From assembly GCF_027111335.1 (NCBI RefSeq), contig NZ_CP114288.1, positions 434,001 through 498,000 on the forward strand: DNA of 64,000 nucleotides, given 5' to 3'. Position numbers and translations under genes: made by a program. Below, one piece after another: positions 7,974 through 15,112 of the stretch. This stretch comes from Flavobacterium aquiphilum. Its GTDB lineage: Bacteria; Bacteroidota; Bacteroidia; Flavobacteriales; Flavobacteriaceae. The notes beneath the pieces were generated by a model. It saw only the letters and a program-made list of their open reading frames with translations. It made no database searches and had not been told where the DNA came from. Position 1 is the first letter of the stretch; every line of letters begins with the position of its first letter.

Positions 7974-9092
7974 ATGATAAATAGAACCCAACAATCTGAA
8001 ATTGATTCTTATCTTTTTAAAGGAAAAGCGATATTGATTTTCGGCGCACGCCAAGTAGGAAAGACATCTTTGATTAAAAACACCATCAAAAGTAAAGCTG
8101 TTTTATGGCTGAATGGCGATGAGCCTGACACGCAACTTTTGCTCGAAAATATCACTACAGACCGATTGAAGGCTTTGATTGGAAACAATACTATTTTGGT
8201 AATTGATGAAGCACAAATGGTTCATAATATTGGCTTGTTAATCAAACGAATGGTAGATAGTTTTCCTGAGATTCAAGTTATTGCTTCGGGGAGTAGCGCT
8301 TTTGAATTGGCAGATAAAACCAAAGAATCGATGATGGGCAGGAAGGAAGAATTGCAACTTTTCCCATTAACTTATAGTGAAATGGCGAATCATACTAATT
8401 TTGTTGAAGAAACGAGATTGGTTCCCCATCGATTGGTTTTTGGCTATTATCCTGAAGTAGTGAACAATCCCGGGAAAGAAGAAAAAATTCTCAATGATTT
8501 AGTCGACGGCTTTTTATATAAAGATATTTTGAATCTTGACGGTATAAAAAAATCGTCTACATTGCAAAAATTGGTTCAAATGTTGGCGTATAGAATTGGC
8601 TCTGAAATAAATTACAACTCATTAGGCAATGATTTGGGAATAAATCGATTGACTGTAGAAAAATATATTGACATCCTAGAGAAAAATTTCATTGTTTTTA
8701 GCTTAAACGCTTTTAGTCAAAATCAAGATAACGAATTAAGAAAGGGAAAAAAAATATATTTTTGGGACAACGGTTTAAGAAATAGAATTATCAAAAATTT
8801 TAATCCAATAGAACTTCGGGATGATATTGGGGCTTTATGGGAAAACTTTGTAATTAGTGAAAGAAAAAAAAAATTAATCTATCAGCAACAATACAAAGAC
8901 ACTCATTTTTGGAGAAATACCCAACAAGCCGAAATTGATTATTTGGAAATAAAAAACAATGAAATAGAAGCTTTCGAAATCAAATACAATCCAAATCAAA
9001 AGGTTCGTTTTACCAAGTCTTTCACTGAAAAATATCATCCAAAAACAACAGAGGTAATTCATAAAGAAAACTTTTGGAATTATTTGCTTTAA
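7974..9092 (+). CDS. AAA_14/DUF4143 ATP-binding protein, paralogue 1
   Basis: 372 residues. Walker A is GARQVGKTS (residues 24-32) and Walker B is LVIDEAQ (D78, E79), with the sensor-like SGSSAFEL and MGRKEELQLFPLTYSE that mark AAA_14. The C-terminal DUF4143 half contains a winged-helix-like stretch (NSLGNDLGINRLTVEKYIDI) and a nuclease-like core EIDYLEI...AFEIKYN (D322, E335, K337) resembling PD-(D/E)XK. The family's function is not established. The ATG at 7974 lies 20 bp after a TATATTTG box. Its paralogue at 52069-53199 has closely parallel motifs. No linked partner gene is visible. Confidence 0.9.
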   Translation: MINRTQQSEIDSYLFKGKAILIFGARQVGKTSLIKNTIKSKAVLWLNGDEPDTQLLLENITTDRLKALIGNNTILVIDEAQMVHNIGLLIKRMVDSFPEIQVIASGSSAFELADKTKESMMGRKEELQLFPLTYSEMANHTNFVEETRLVPHRLVFGYYPEVVNNPGKEEKILNDLVDGFLYKDILNLDGIKKSSTLQKLVQMLAYRIGSEINYNSLGNDLGINRLTVEKYIDILEKNFIVFSLNAFSQNQDNELRKGKKIYFWDNGLRNRIIKNFNPIELRDDIGALWENFVISERKKKLIYQQQYKDTHFWRNTQQAEIDYLEIKNNEIEAFEIKYNPNQKVRFTKSFTEKYHPKTTEVIHKENFWNYLL

Positions 9093-9116
9093 AAACAAAA
9101 TCTCAACAAATCACTA

Positions 9117-9264
9117 TGCCCGCGTTAGGGATAGCAGGCGATATCCTCACATCTCGTCTTTTGGGACGAGAGGAAAGATAAAGCCGAATAGCCCGACAGC
9201 ATCCCGGTAAAAGGGCGCATAACCGCAAAGCTGATAGCCCTTTTATCGGGATGGTGGCACACCC
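9117..9264. repeat. Structured dispersed element, family B, copy 1
   Basis: A 148-bp GC-richer island in AT-rich surroundings. It has a 6-bp hairpin CTCGTC...GACGAG and a 14-bp stem (9203-9216 with 9237-9250, one G-T pair). Its ends (GCGTTAGGGATAGCAG and GGTGGCACACCCA) and an internal AGCCCGAC block are matched in reverse orientation at 47009-47097. No ORF of note. It fills most of the 292-bp gap before recA; no clear promoter was recognised there. Confidence 0.7.
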
Positions 9265-9384
9265 AAAATGTTAAAAAAACAACTTTTGGTACTTCAAAAA
9301 AAAGGAGTATTTTTACGAACATTAAATTCAAAATGAACCCTTATTTTTTAATAAAAACTAAGGAAAACCAAATAAACAATAGAT

Positions 9385-10410
9385 ATGGCGACGAAAGAAA
9401 ACAACAGTTCAGAGAAAGAAGCCAAGCTGAAAGCGCTACAGCTTACGCTTGACAAATTAGACAAAACATACGGAAAAGGAACTGTAATGAAAATGGGCGA
9501 CAAAGCCATTGAAGAAGTGGAGGTTATTTCTTCAGGGTCTTTGGGAGTTGATTTGGCTTTGGGAGTTGGCGGTTATCCAAAAGGAAGAATTATAGAGATT
9601 TTTGGACCTGAATCTTCGGGTAAAACCACTTTGACGCTTCATGCTATTGCCGAGGCTCAAAAAGCAGGCGGAATTGCCGCATTTATTGATGCTGAGCACG
9701 CCTTTGACAGAAACTATGCCGAGAAATTGAACGTCGATATCGAAAACTTAATCATTTCGCAACCGGATAACGGAGAGCAAGCTCTTGAAATCGCCGAAAA
9801 CTTGATTCGTTCAGGTGCGATTGACATTGTGGTTATTGACTCGGTTGCCGCATTAACTCCTAAGAGCGAGATTGAAGGCGAAATGGGAGATTCGAAAATG
9901 GGTCTTCACGCCCGTTTGATGTCTCAGGCTTTGAGAAAATTAACCGGAACAATCAGCAAAACAAACTGTACTGTATTCTTCATCAACCAATTGAGAGAAA
10001 AAATCGGGGTAATGTTTGGAAACCCTGAAACTACTACCGGGGGTAATGCCTTGAAGTTTTACGCTTCGGTACGTTTGGACATCCGTCGTTCTACCCAAAT
10101 TAAAGACGGAGAAAACGTATTGGGTAACCGAACTAAAGTAAAAATCGTTAAAAACAAAGTGGCTCCGCCATTTAAAGTGGCCGAATTTGATATCATGTAC
10201 GGTGAGGGAATTTCGAAAACCGGTGAGATCCTGGATCTTGCAGTAGAGTTTGAAATCATCAAAAAATCAGGTTCTTGGTTTAGTTATGGTGAAACCAAAT
10301 TAGGTCAAGGCCGTGATGCCGTGAAAACGTTGATAAAGGACAATCCTGAATTGGCTGACGAACTTGAAGAAAAAATCAAAAATCAGATTAAGGAATTAGC
10401 TGAAGTATAA
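9385..10410 (+). CDS. recA: Recombinase A
   Basis: 341 residues, full length. Forms ATP-dependent filaments on single-stranded DNA for homologous recombination and, in bacteria that have LexA, triggers its cleavage. Walker A is GPESSGKTT (residues 74-82), Walker B is [11 protein letters not shown], and loop L2 sits in [31 protein letters not shown] sequence with the signature [14 protein letters not shown]. No LexA-type box was identified upstream. A strong terminator follows 10 bp after the stop. Confidence 0.99.
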   Translation: MATKENNSSEKEAKLKALQLTLDKLDKTYGKGTVMKMGDKAIEEVEVISSGSLGVDLALGVGGYPKGRIIEIFGPESSGKTTLTLHAIAEAQKAGGIAAFIDAEHAFDRNYAEKLNVDIENLIISQPDNGEQALEIAENLIRSGAIDIVVIDSVAALTPKSEIEGEMGDSKMGLHARLMSQALRKLTGTISKTNCTVFFINQLREKIGVMFGNPETTTGGNALKFYASVRLDIRRSTQIKDGENVLGNRTKVKIVKNKVAPPFKVAEFDIMYGEGISKTGEILDLAVEFEIIKKSGSWFSYGETKLGQGRDAVKTLIKDNPELADELEEKIKNQIKELAEV

Positions 10411-10417
10411 AAACTGA

Positions 10418-10456
10418 AAAAACCGTCTCGTTTTAAAAAACAAGACGGTTTTTTTT
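10418..10456 (+). terminator. recA rho-independent terminator
   Basis: ACCGTCTCG (10422-10430) pairs with the complementary CAAGACGGT at 10441-10449 (one G-T wobble, extended by A-T pairs), followed by a run of T. Confidence 0.85.
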
Positions 10457-10462
10457 GTTTGA

Positions 10463-10573
10463 ACCATTAAGATATTAAGTTTCATTAAGCACGATAACCT
10501 TATTTCTTTAAAACATTTAAGACCTTTTAGGCTTTGAGTTTCTAAGTCTTAACTTTCTTAATATCTTAATGGT
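10463..10573. repeat. Dispersed palindromic repeat, family A, copy 3
   Basis: 111-bp element with the same perfect 17-bp arms as the copy at 712-803 (10463-10479 and 10557-10573). It contains no ORF and fills the gap between the recA terminator and the convergent plsC gene. Confidence 0.85.
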
Positions 10574-10585
10574 CCAAAATATATT

Positions 10586-11356
10586 CTAATGTTTCTGAGC
10601 GGCTTCATTCTTCTTTTTGAATTCCATCAATCCATCGTGAATTAAGTTTCGAACATGTTCTTTTAATTCTTTTCTGTCGATTGGCTCACCTGTTGGGGAA
10701 ACCGTTTCAACTACCGGCAAGATTTTAACTCGCATCAGCCCAGGGCTACCGCTATAAAACGTATAGGAAAGTCTCTTTTTATTGTCAGGAAATACAAGCG
10801 GAACTATAGGCAAATGATGTTCTGACGCCAAACGGAAAGCTCCGTCCTTAAAGTGGTCCAAGAAAATGGTTTGGTCGTGAGGCACTCCTCCTTCGGGGAA
10901 AATACAGATACTTAAGCCTCTATCGATACGCTTTTGAGCTTCATTGAAGACTTCCATCCGGCTTTTGGAACAGCTTCTGTCAACCATAATCATGGTTCTT
11001 TTATAGAAAAAACCAAACAACGGAATCTTTGCTAATGATATTTTTCCGACAAAAACAAACGGATTACTAACCGACGCAAGCATTAACATTATGTCGGTCA
11101 TTGAAGTATGATTGGCGACAAACATATAACTTTTTTTTGGGTCCAGCTTTTCGGCTCTCTCGATTTTATAATAAAAACCCATTCCAAACAGCACACATTT
11201 CGCCCAAATACGCGCCAGTTTAAAAAAATAAGGATAGCCTCTTTCTGTCAATACAGTAACAAACAAAAAAGGGAGCATAATCAGTATAACGGCAAGCATT
11301 ACCACATAAAACCAAACGCGCCAGCAGGCCCAAAATATCTTTTTTACCCTATTCAT
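10586..11356 (-). CDS. plsC: 1-acyl-sn-glycerol-3-phosphate acyltransferase
   Basis: 256 residues. Acylates lysophosphatidic acid to phosphatidic acid at the inner membrane. The NHTSMTD motif (H83, D88) is the HX4D catalytic pair, and CIFPEGGVP (about 151-158) is the glycerol-phosphate-binding motif. An N-terminal hydrophobic stretch (about residues 12-36) anchors it. It is divergent from trpS and convergent with recA. Related acyltransferases acting on ornithine lipids share these motifs, so the acceptor is inferred. Confidence 0.9.
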   Translation of the reverse strand: MNRVKKIFWACWRVWFYVVMLAVILIMLPFLFVTVLTERGYPYFFKLARIWAKCVLFGMGFYYKIERAEKLDPKKSYMFVANHTSMTDIMLMLASVSNPFVFVGKISLAKIPLFGFFYKRTMIMVDRSCSKSRMEVFNEAQKRIDRGLSICIFPEGGVPHDQTIFLDHFKDGAFRLASEHHLPIVPLVFPDNKKRLSYTFYSGSPGLMRVKILPVVETVSPTGEPIDRKELKEHVRNLIHDGLMEFKKKNEAAQKH

Positions 11357-11464
11357 GTGTTGATACTAATTATTTTATTTGTCAGATGTAATGTGCATAT
11401 CGTCGTCAGAATTAGCGACGAAATCAAAATATTACGCATTTCATGAAGCCAAAAGTAAGGAAAC

Positions 11465-11496
11465 TTGCGGAAAATTTAGCAAAAGAATTAACTTTG
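11465..11496 (+). promoter_or_regulatory. trpS promoter (TTG / TAnnTTTG)
   Basis: TTG at 11465-11467 is followed after 21 bp by TAACTTTG at 11489-11496, a good match to the Bacteroidota primary sigma consensus. It leaves a leader of about 45 bases before the trpS ATG at 11548. Confidence 0.7.
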
Positions 11497-11547
11497 CGGT
11501 CAAATATTACATTACCAAACAACACTACTAGATTTAAATAAATAAAA

Positions 11548-12522
11548 ATGGCTAAAATACTTACAGGTGTTCAAAGTACCGGAACTCCGCACTTGGGAAA
11601 CCTTTTGGGCGCAATCATACCTGCAATCGAACTATCGAATAAACCGGAAAACGAATCGTTTCTTTTTATAGCAGATTTACATTCGGTGACACAAATCAAA
11701 GACGGCAAAACATTAAGAGGCAATACTTACAGCACGGCTTGTGCTTGGTTGGCTTGCGGATTGGACATCAATAAAGTGGTTTTCTACCGTCAATCTGATG
11801 TGGCGCAAACAGCGGAATTATCTTGGTATTTGAGCTGCTTTTTTCCCTACCAACGTTTGACATTGGCACACTCCTTCAAAGACAAATCCGATCGTTTGGA
11901 TGATGTCAATGCCGGTTTGTTTTCGTATCCAATGCTAATGGCGGCCGATATTTTATTGTACGACGCCGAATTTGTACCTGTTGGAAAAGACCAATTGCAA
12001 CACTTGGAAATTACCCGTGACGTTGCTTCGCGCTTCAACTTCCAAATGGGAGAAACTTTTGTTCTTCCCGAAGCTAAAATTCAGGATGACAGTATGTTAA
12101 TTCCGGGAACAAATGGTGGAAAAATGAGTAAGTCTGCCAATAACATTATCAATATTTTCTTGGACGACAAAGCTTTGCGTAAGCAAATCATGAGTATCGA
12201 AACCGACAGTACACCGCTTGAAGATCCAAAAAATCCAGATACTTGCAACTGTTTTACTTTGTATAAATTATTGGCAAATGAAATTCAAATCGAAGCCATG
12301 AGAGCCAACTATTTGGGCGGTAATTACGGTTATGGCCATGCAAAACAAGCTTTGTACGAATTGATTTTGGAAAAATTCAAAACCGAAAGAGAAAAATACA
12401 ACTACTACATCAACAATCTTCCTGAAGTAGATGCTTTGTTGAAAAAAGGAGCTGAAAAAGCCAGTGCTGTTGCCGATGGCGTTTTGGCAAGAGTAAGAGA
12501 AAAATTAGGATTCGAGGTTTAA
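11548..12522 (+). CDS. trpS: Tryptophanyl-tRNA synthetase
   Basis: 324 residues, normal length for bacterial TrpRS. Charges tRNA(Trp) in the cytoplasm. The class I signature appears as TGTPHLGNLLGA near the N terminus (HIGH-equivalent), and the KMSKS loop is GGKMSKSANN with K192-S196. The tryptophan-recognition segment AADILLYDAEFVPVGKDQLQH is intact. Monocistronic: own promoter upstream, palindromic repeat and strong terminator downstream. Confidence 0.98.
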   Translation: MAKILTGVQSTGTPHLGNLLGAIIPAIELSNKPENESFLFIADLHSVTQIKDGKTLRGNTYSTACAWLACGLDINKVVFYRQSDVAQTAELSWYLSCFFPYQRLTLAHSFKDKSDRLDDVNAGLFSYPMLMAADILLYDAEFVPVGKDQLQHLEITRDVASRFNFQMGETFVLPEAKIQDDSMLIPGTNGGKMSKSANNIINIFLDDKALRKQIMSIETDSTPLEDPKNPDTCNCFTLYKLLANEIQIEAMRANYLGGNYGYGHAKQALYELILEKFKTEREKYNYYINNLPEVDALLKKGAEKASAVADGVLARVREKLGFEV

Positions 12523-12550
12523 TTAACCGCAAATTTTATATTTCCTTTCG

Positions 12551-12582
12551 TTGTAGAGACGCACCGCAATGCGTCTCTACAA
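12551..12582. repeat. Dispersed GTAGAGA...TCTCTAC palindrome, family C, copy 1
   Basis: 13-bp arms (TTGTAGAGACGCA and its complement) around CCGCAA. The 28-bp core is closely related to the perfect palindrome at 42878-42905. Located between the trpS stop and its terminator. Confidence 0.8.
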
Positions 12583-12603
12583 TATTAGATTCAAAAACAT
12601 ATC

Positions 12604-12650
12604 ATCACGAATTAACACAAATCAATCGGTGTTAATTCGTGATTTTTTTT
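12604..12650 (+). terminator. trpS terminator
   Basis: Perfect 15-bp stem (12604-12618 with 12629-12643), 10-base loop, then a run of T. From here to 13010 no gene is seen; the 360-bp stretch is AT-rich and holds only the serA promoter near its end. Confidence 0.9.
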
Positions 12651-12955
12651 ATTTCTAAAACGATAATTTTTTATCAAAAAACAAACAAAACGATTCAAAA
12701 AAACTTGATAATTTCTCTGTTTTCCACAAAGGATGGGAGCGTTTTTTTACTGATTTTAAGAAATATCGCTCTTAAATTACGAAAACAAAGTCCGATTAAC
12801 CATTTTTTAAATAAATAAAACAAAATTTAAAATTGGTTTTAAGGCTTTAAATTTAAAAATATCCTGCTAAAAAGGTGATTTTTAACAATAATCTCAATTC
12901 TCGTTAAACAGGGCAGTATTATACCAATAAATTTTCAGAATAGCAATCGAGGTTT

Positions 12956-12963
12956 TATCTTTG
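12956..12963 (+). promoter_or_regulatory. serA-fusion promoter -7 element
   Basis: TATCTTTG, an exact TAnnTTTG match, followed by GCACAAAA. It lies 46 bp before the ATG at 13010. Confidence 0.6.
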
Positions 12964-13009
12964 CACAAAAAATTGACAAATAATTTCTATTTGTGAAAAA
13001 CAGAAAAAA

Positions 13010-14905
13010 ATGACAGAAAATCAGGAAACATTTATATTCGATTTTGACAGCACTTTTATCAAAGTTGAAGCACTTGATGTGTTATGTGAAGTAATTTACC
13101 AAGACAGTGCAGCGGGAGAACAAATCTTAAACGAAATCCAACATTTGACCAATTTGGGCATGGAAGGTAAACTTTCTCTAAAAGAATCCTTGACCAAAAG
13201 AATTCAATTGCTACAAGCCAATAGAGATCATTTGGGGACTGTTATTGAAGAATTAAAAAAGAAAGTGACAGCTTCTGTAATCAGAAACAAGGCTTTTTTC
13301 AAACAACATTCAGACAATATTTATATCATTTCAAACGGTTTTAAGGAAATTATCATCCCAATCGTTTCCGAATACGGTATCAAACCGGAACACGTTTTGG
13401 CCAATACTTTCAAATTTGACCATGACGGAAAAATTATTGGTTTTGACGAAAAAGACGAATTGTGTGAAAACCAAGGAAAAGTTAAGAAAATCAAATCATT
13501 GAACCTTAAAGGCGAGGCAATCATGATTGGTGATGGATATACCGATTATGAAACCCTTGAAGGTGGGGCGGTAAGCAAGTTTTTTGCTTTTACCGAAAAC
13601 GTAAGTCGTAAAATTGTGGTTGACAAAGCCAGCCAAGTTGCGCCATCATTGGATGAAATCCTTTATGAACTATCATACAAAGCTTCTGTATCGTATCCAA
13701 AAAACAGAATCAAAGTTTTATTGTTAGAGAACATTCACCCTGATGCCGTTAAAATCTTTGAACACGAAGGTTATAGCGTTGAAACAATGAAAGGTTCGTT
13801 GAATGAAGACGAATTGATCGAAAAAATAAAAGGAGTTTCTATTCTTGGAATCCGTTCAAAAACCAACCTTACTGCCAAAGTTTTGGAACATGCCAATAAA
13901 CTGCACGCTGTTGGGACATTCTGTATCGGAACCAATCAAGTAGATTTGAACGCTTGTAGCATGAGAGGAATTTCTGTTTTCAATGCACCATACAGCAACA
14001 CTAGATCGGTTGTGGAATTGGCTTTGGGACAAATCATTATGTTAGTTCGTAACACTTTCGAAAAAAGCAAAATGATGCACGAAGGTGTTTGGGACAAATC
14101 GGCTACAAACAGTGTTGAAATCCGTGGAAAAAAATTAGGTTTGGTTGGATACGGAAGTATCGGATCACAACTTTCTATCGTTGCCGAAGCATTGGGTATG
14201 AAAGTATATTTCTACGACGCGGTTGACAGATTAGCTCTTGGAAATGCTAAAAAATGTTCTTCATTGAAAGAATTATTGGCACTTTCAGATGTGGTTTCTT
14301 TACACGTTGACGGACGCGCCAGCAACAAAAATTTAATCGACGCTGAAGCTTTCGAAATCATGAAACCGGGAGTTATCTTCCTGAACCTTTCAAGAGGGCA
14401 TGTTGTTGATATTCCAGCATTGGTTGCTAACTTGAAAAGCGGTAAAATACACGGTGCTGCTGTGGACGTTTTCCCTGAAGAACCTAAAAACAATGACGAG
14501 CCATTCGTTTCTGAGTTAATCGGAATGAAAAACGTAATCTTGACACCACATATCGGAGGAAGTACCGAAGAAGCGCAAGAAGACATCGGACATTATGTTG
14601 CTCAAAAAATCATTAATTACATCAATACGGGTACTACTTACGGAAGTGTAAATCTTCCTGAAATTCAGCTTCCTGAATTGCAAAGTGCACACCGTATCAT
14701 GCACATCCACGAAAATGTGAAAGGTATTTTGGCAAAAATCAACACCATTCTTTTGGAGTATGACAACAATATTTTGGGCCAATATTTGAAAACCAACGAA
14801 ACTTTGGGTTATGTAATTACCGATATCGATAATTTCCACAACAAAGAATTGGAGAAAAAATTGAAAAATATTTCAAATACCATCAGATATAGAATACTTT
14901 ATTAA
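13010..14905 (+). CDS. serA: Phosphoserine phosphatase-like / D-3-phosphoglycerate dehydrogenase fusion
   Basis: 631 residues, against about 410-530 for ordinary SerA. Residues 1 to about 215 are a HAD phosphatase of the SerB type: DFDST nucleophile motif (D11, D13) and MIGDGYTDYETL motif. From about 232 the protein is a D-2-hydroxyacid dehydrogenase with Rossmann motif GYGSIG (about 381-386) and catalytic triad R462, E491, H514, whose 29/23 spacing equals that of E. coli SerA. A short ACT-like tail (about 565-631) suggests serine feedback. One polypeptide could thus perform the first and last steps of phosphorylated serine synthesis; the transaminase step (SerC) is not encoded here. Dehydrogenase activity is well supported; phosphatase substrate is inferred. 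Confidence 0.93.
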   Translation: MTENQETFIFDFDSTFIKVEALDVLCEVIYQDSAAGEQILNEIQHLTNLGMEGKLSLKESLTKRIQLLQANRDHLGTVIEELKKKVTASVIRNKAFFKQHSDNIYIISNGFKEIIIPIVSEYGIKPEHVLANTFKFDHDGKIIGFDEKDELCENQGKVKKIKSLNLKGEAIMIGDGYTDYETLEGGAVSKFFAFTENVSRKIVVDKASQVAPSLDEILYELSYKASVSYPKNRIKVLLLENIHPDAVKIFEHEGYSVETMKGSLNEDELIEKIKGVSILGIRSKTNLTAKVLEHANKLHAVGTFCIGTNQVDLNACSMRGISVFNAPYSNTRSVVELALGQIIMLVRNTFEKSKMMHEGVWDKSATNSVEIRGKKLGLVGYGSIGSQLSIVAEALGMKVYFYDAVDRLALGNAKKCSSLKELLALSDVVSLHVDGRASNKNLIDAEAFEIMKPGVIFLNLSRGHVVDIPALVANLKSGKIHGAAVDVFPEEPKNNDEPFVSELIGMKNVILTPHIGGSTEEAQEDIGHYVAQKIINYINTGTTYGSVNLPEIQLPELQSAHRIMHIHENVKGILAKINTILLEYDNNILGQYLKTNETLGYVITDIDNFHNKELEKKLKNISNTIRYRILY

Positions 14906-14907
14906 AA

Positions 14908-14932
14908 GATTTCAGATTGTTGATTAACGATT
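14908..14932 (+). repeat. 25-bp repeat, inverted copy at 19530-19554
   Basis: A 25-bp stretch directly after the serA stop (starting GATTTCAGATTG) is repeated exactly, in inverse orientation, at 19530-19554. A diverged copy is at 18012-18070. The pair brackets the FAD oxidase, membrane protein and RibD-C genes. Confidence 0.8.
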
Positions 14933-14975
14933 TCGTCGTATTAAAATTCAACAATAGTTACTCTAAAATATAAAA

Positions 14976-15030
14976 GGCTTTGCGTCTTTGCGCCTCTGCG
15001 AGAAAAATAGCGTCGCAAAGACGCAAAGGC
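14976..15030. repeat. Intergenic hairpin repeat (CTTTGCGTCTTTGCG type)
   Basis: Arms at 14976-14992 and 15014-15030 are complementary over 16 of 17 bp around a 21-base centre. The GC-rich element stands out between serA and the FAD oxidase gene, and such AGACGCAAAG hairpins are a recognised intergenic style of flavobacteria. Function unknown. Confidence 0.75.
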
Positions 15031-15112
15031 GTTAAAAACAAAAGATTATCCATTTGATTTAAAATTTCAGATTTCGTCAATCTAAAATCGTAAATCATAA
15101 ATCTAAAATAAA

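Noticed and set aside
9125..9331. 68-residue open frame over repeat element B
   Set aside because: Composition follows the repeat and hairpins, with no credible start region or family features.
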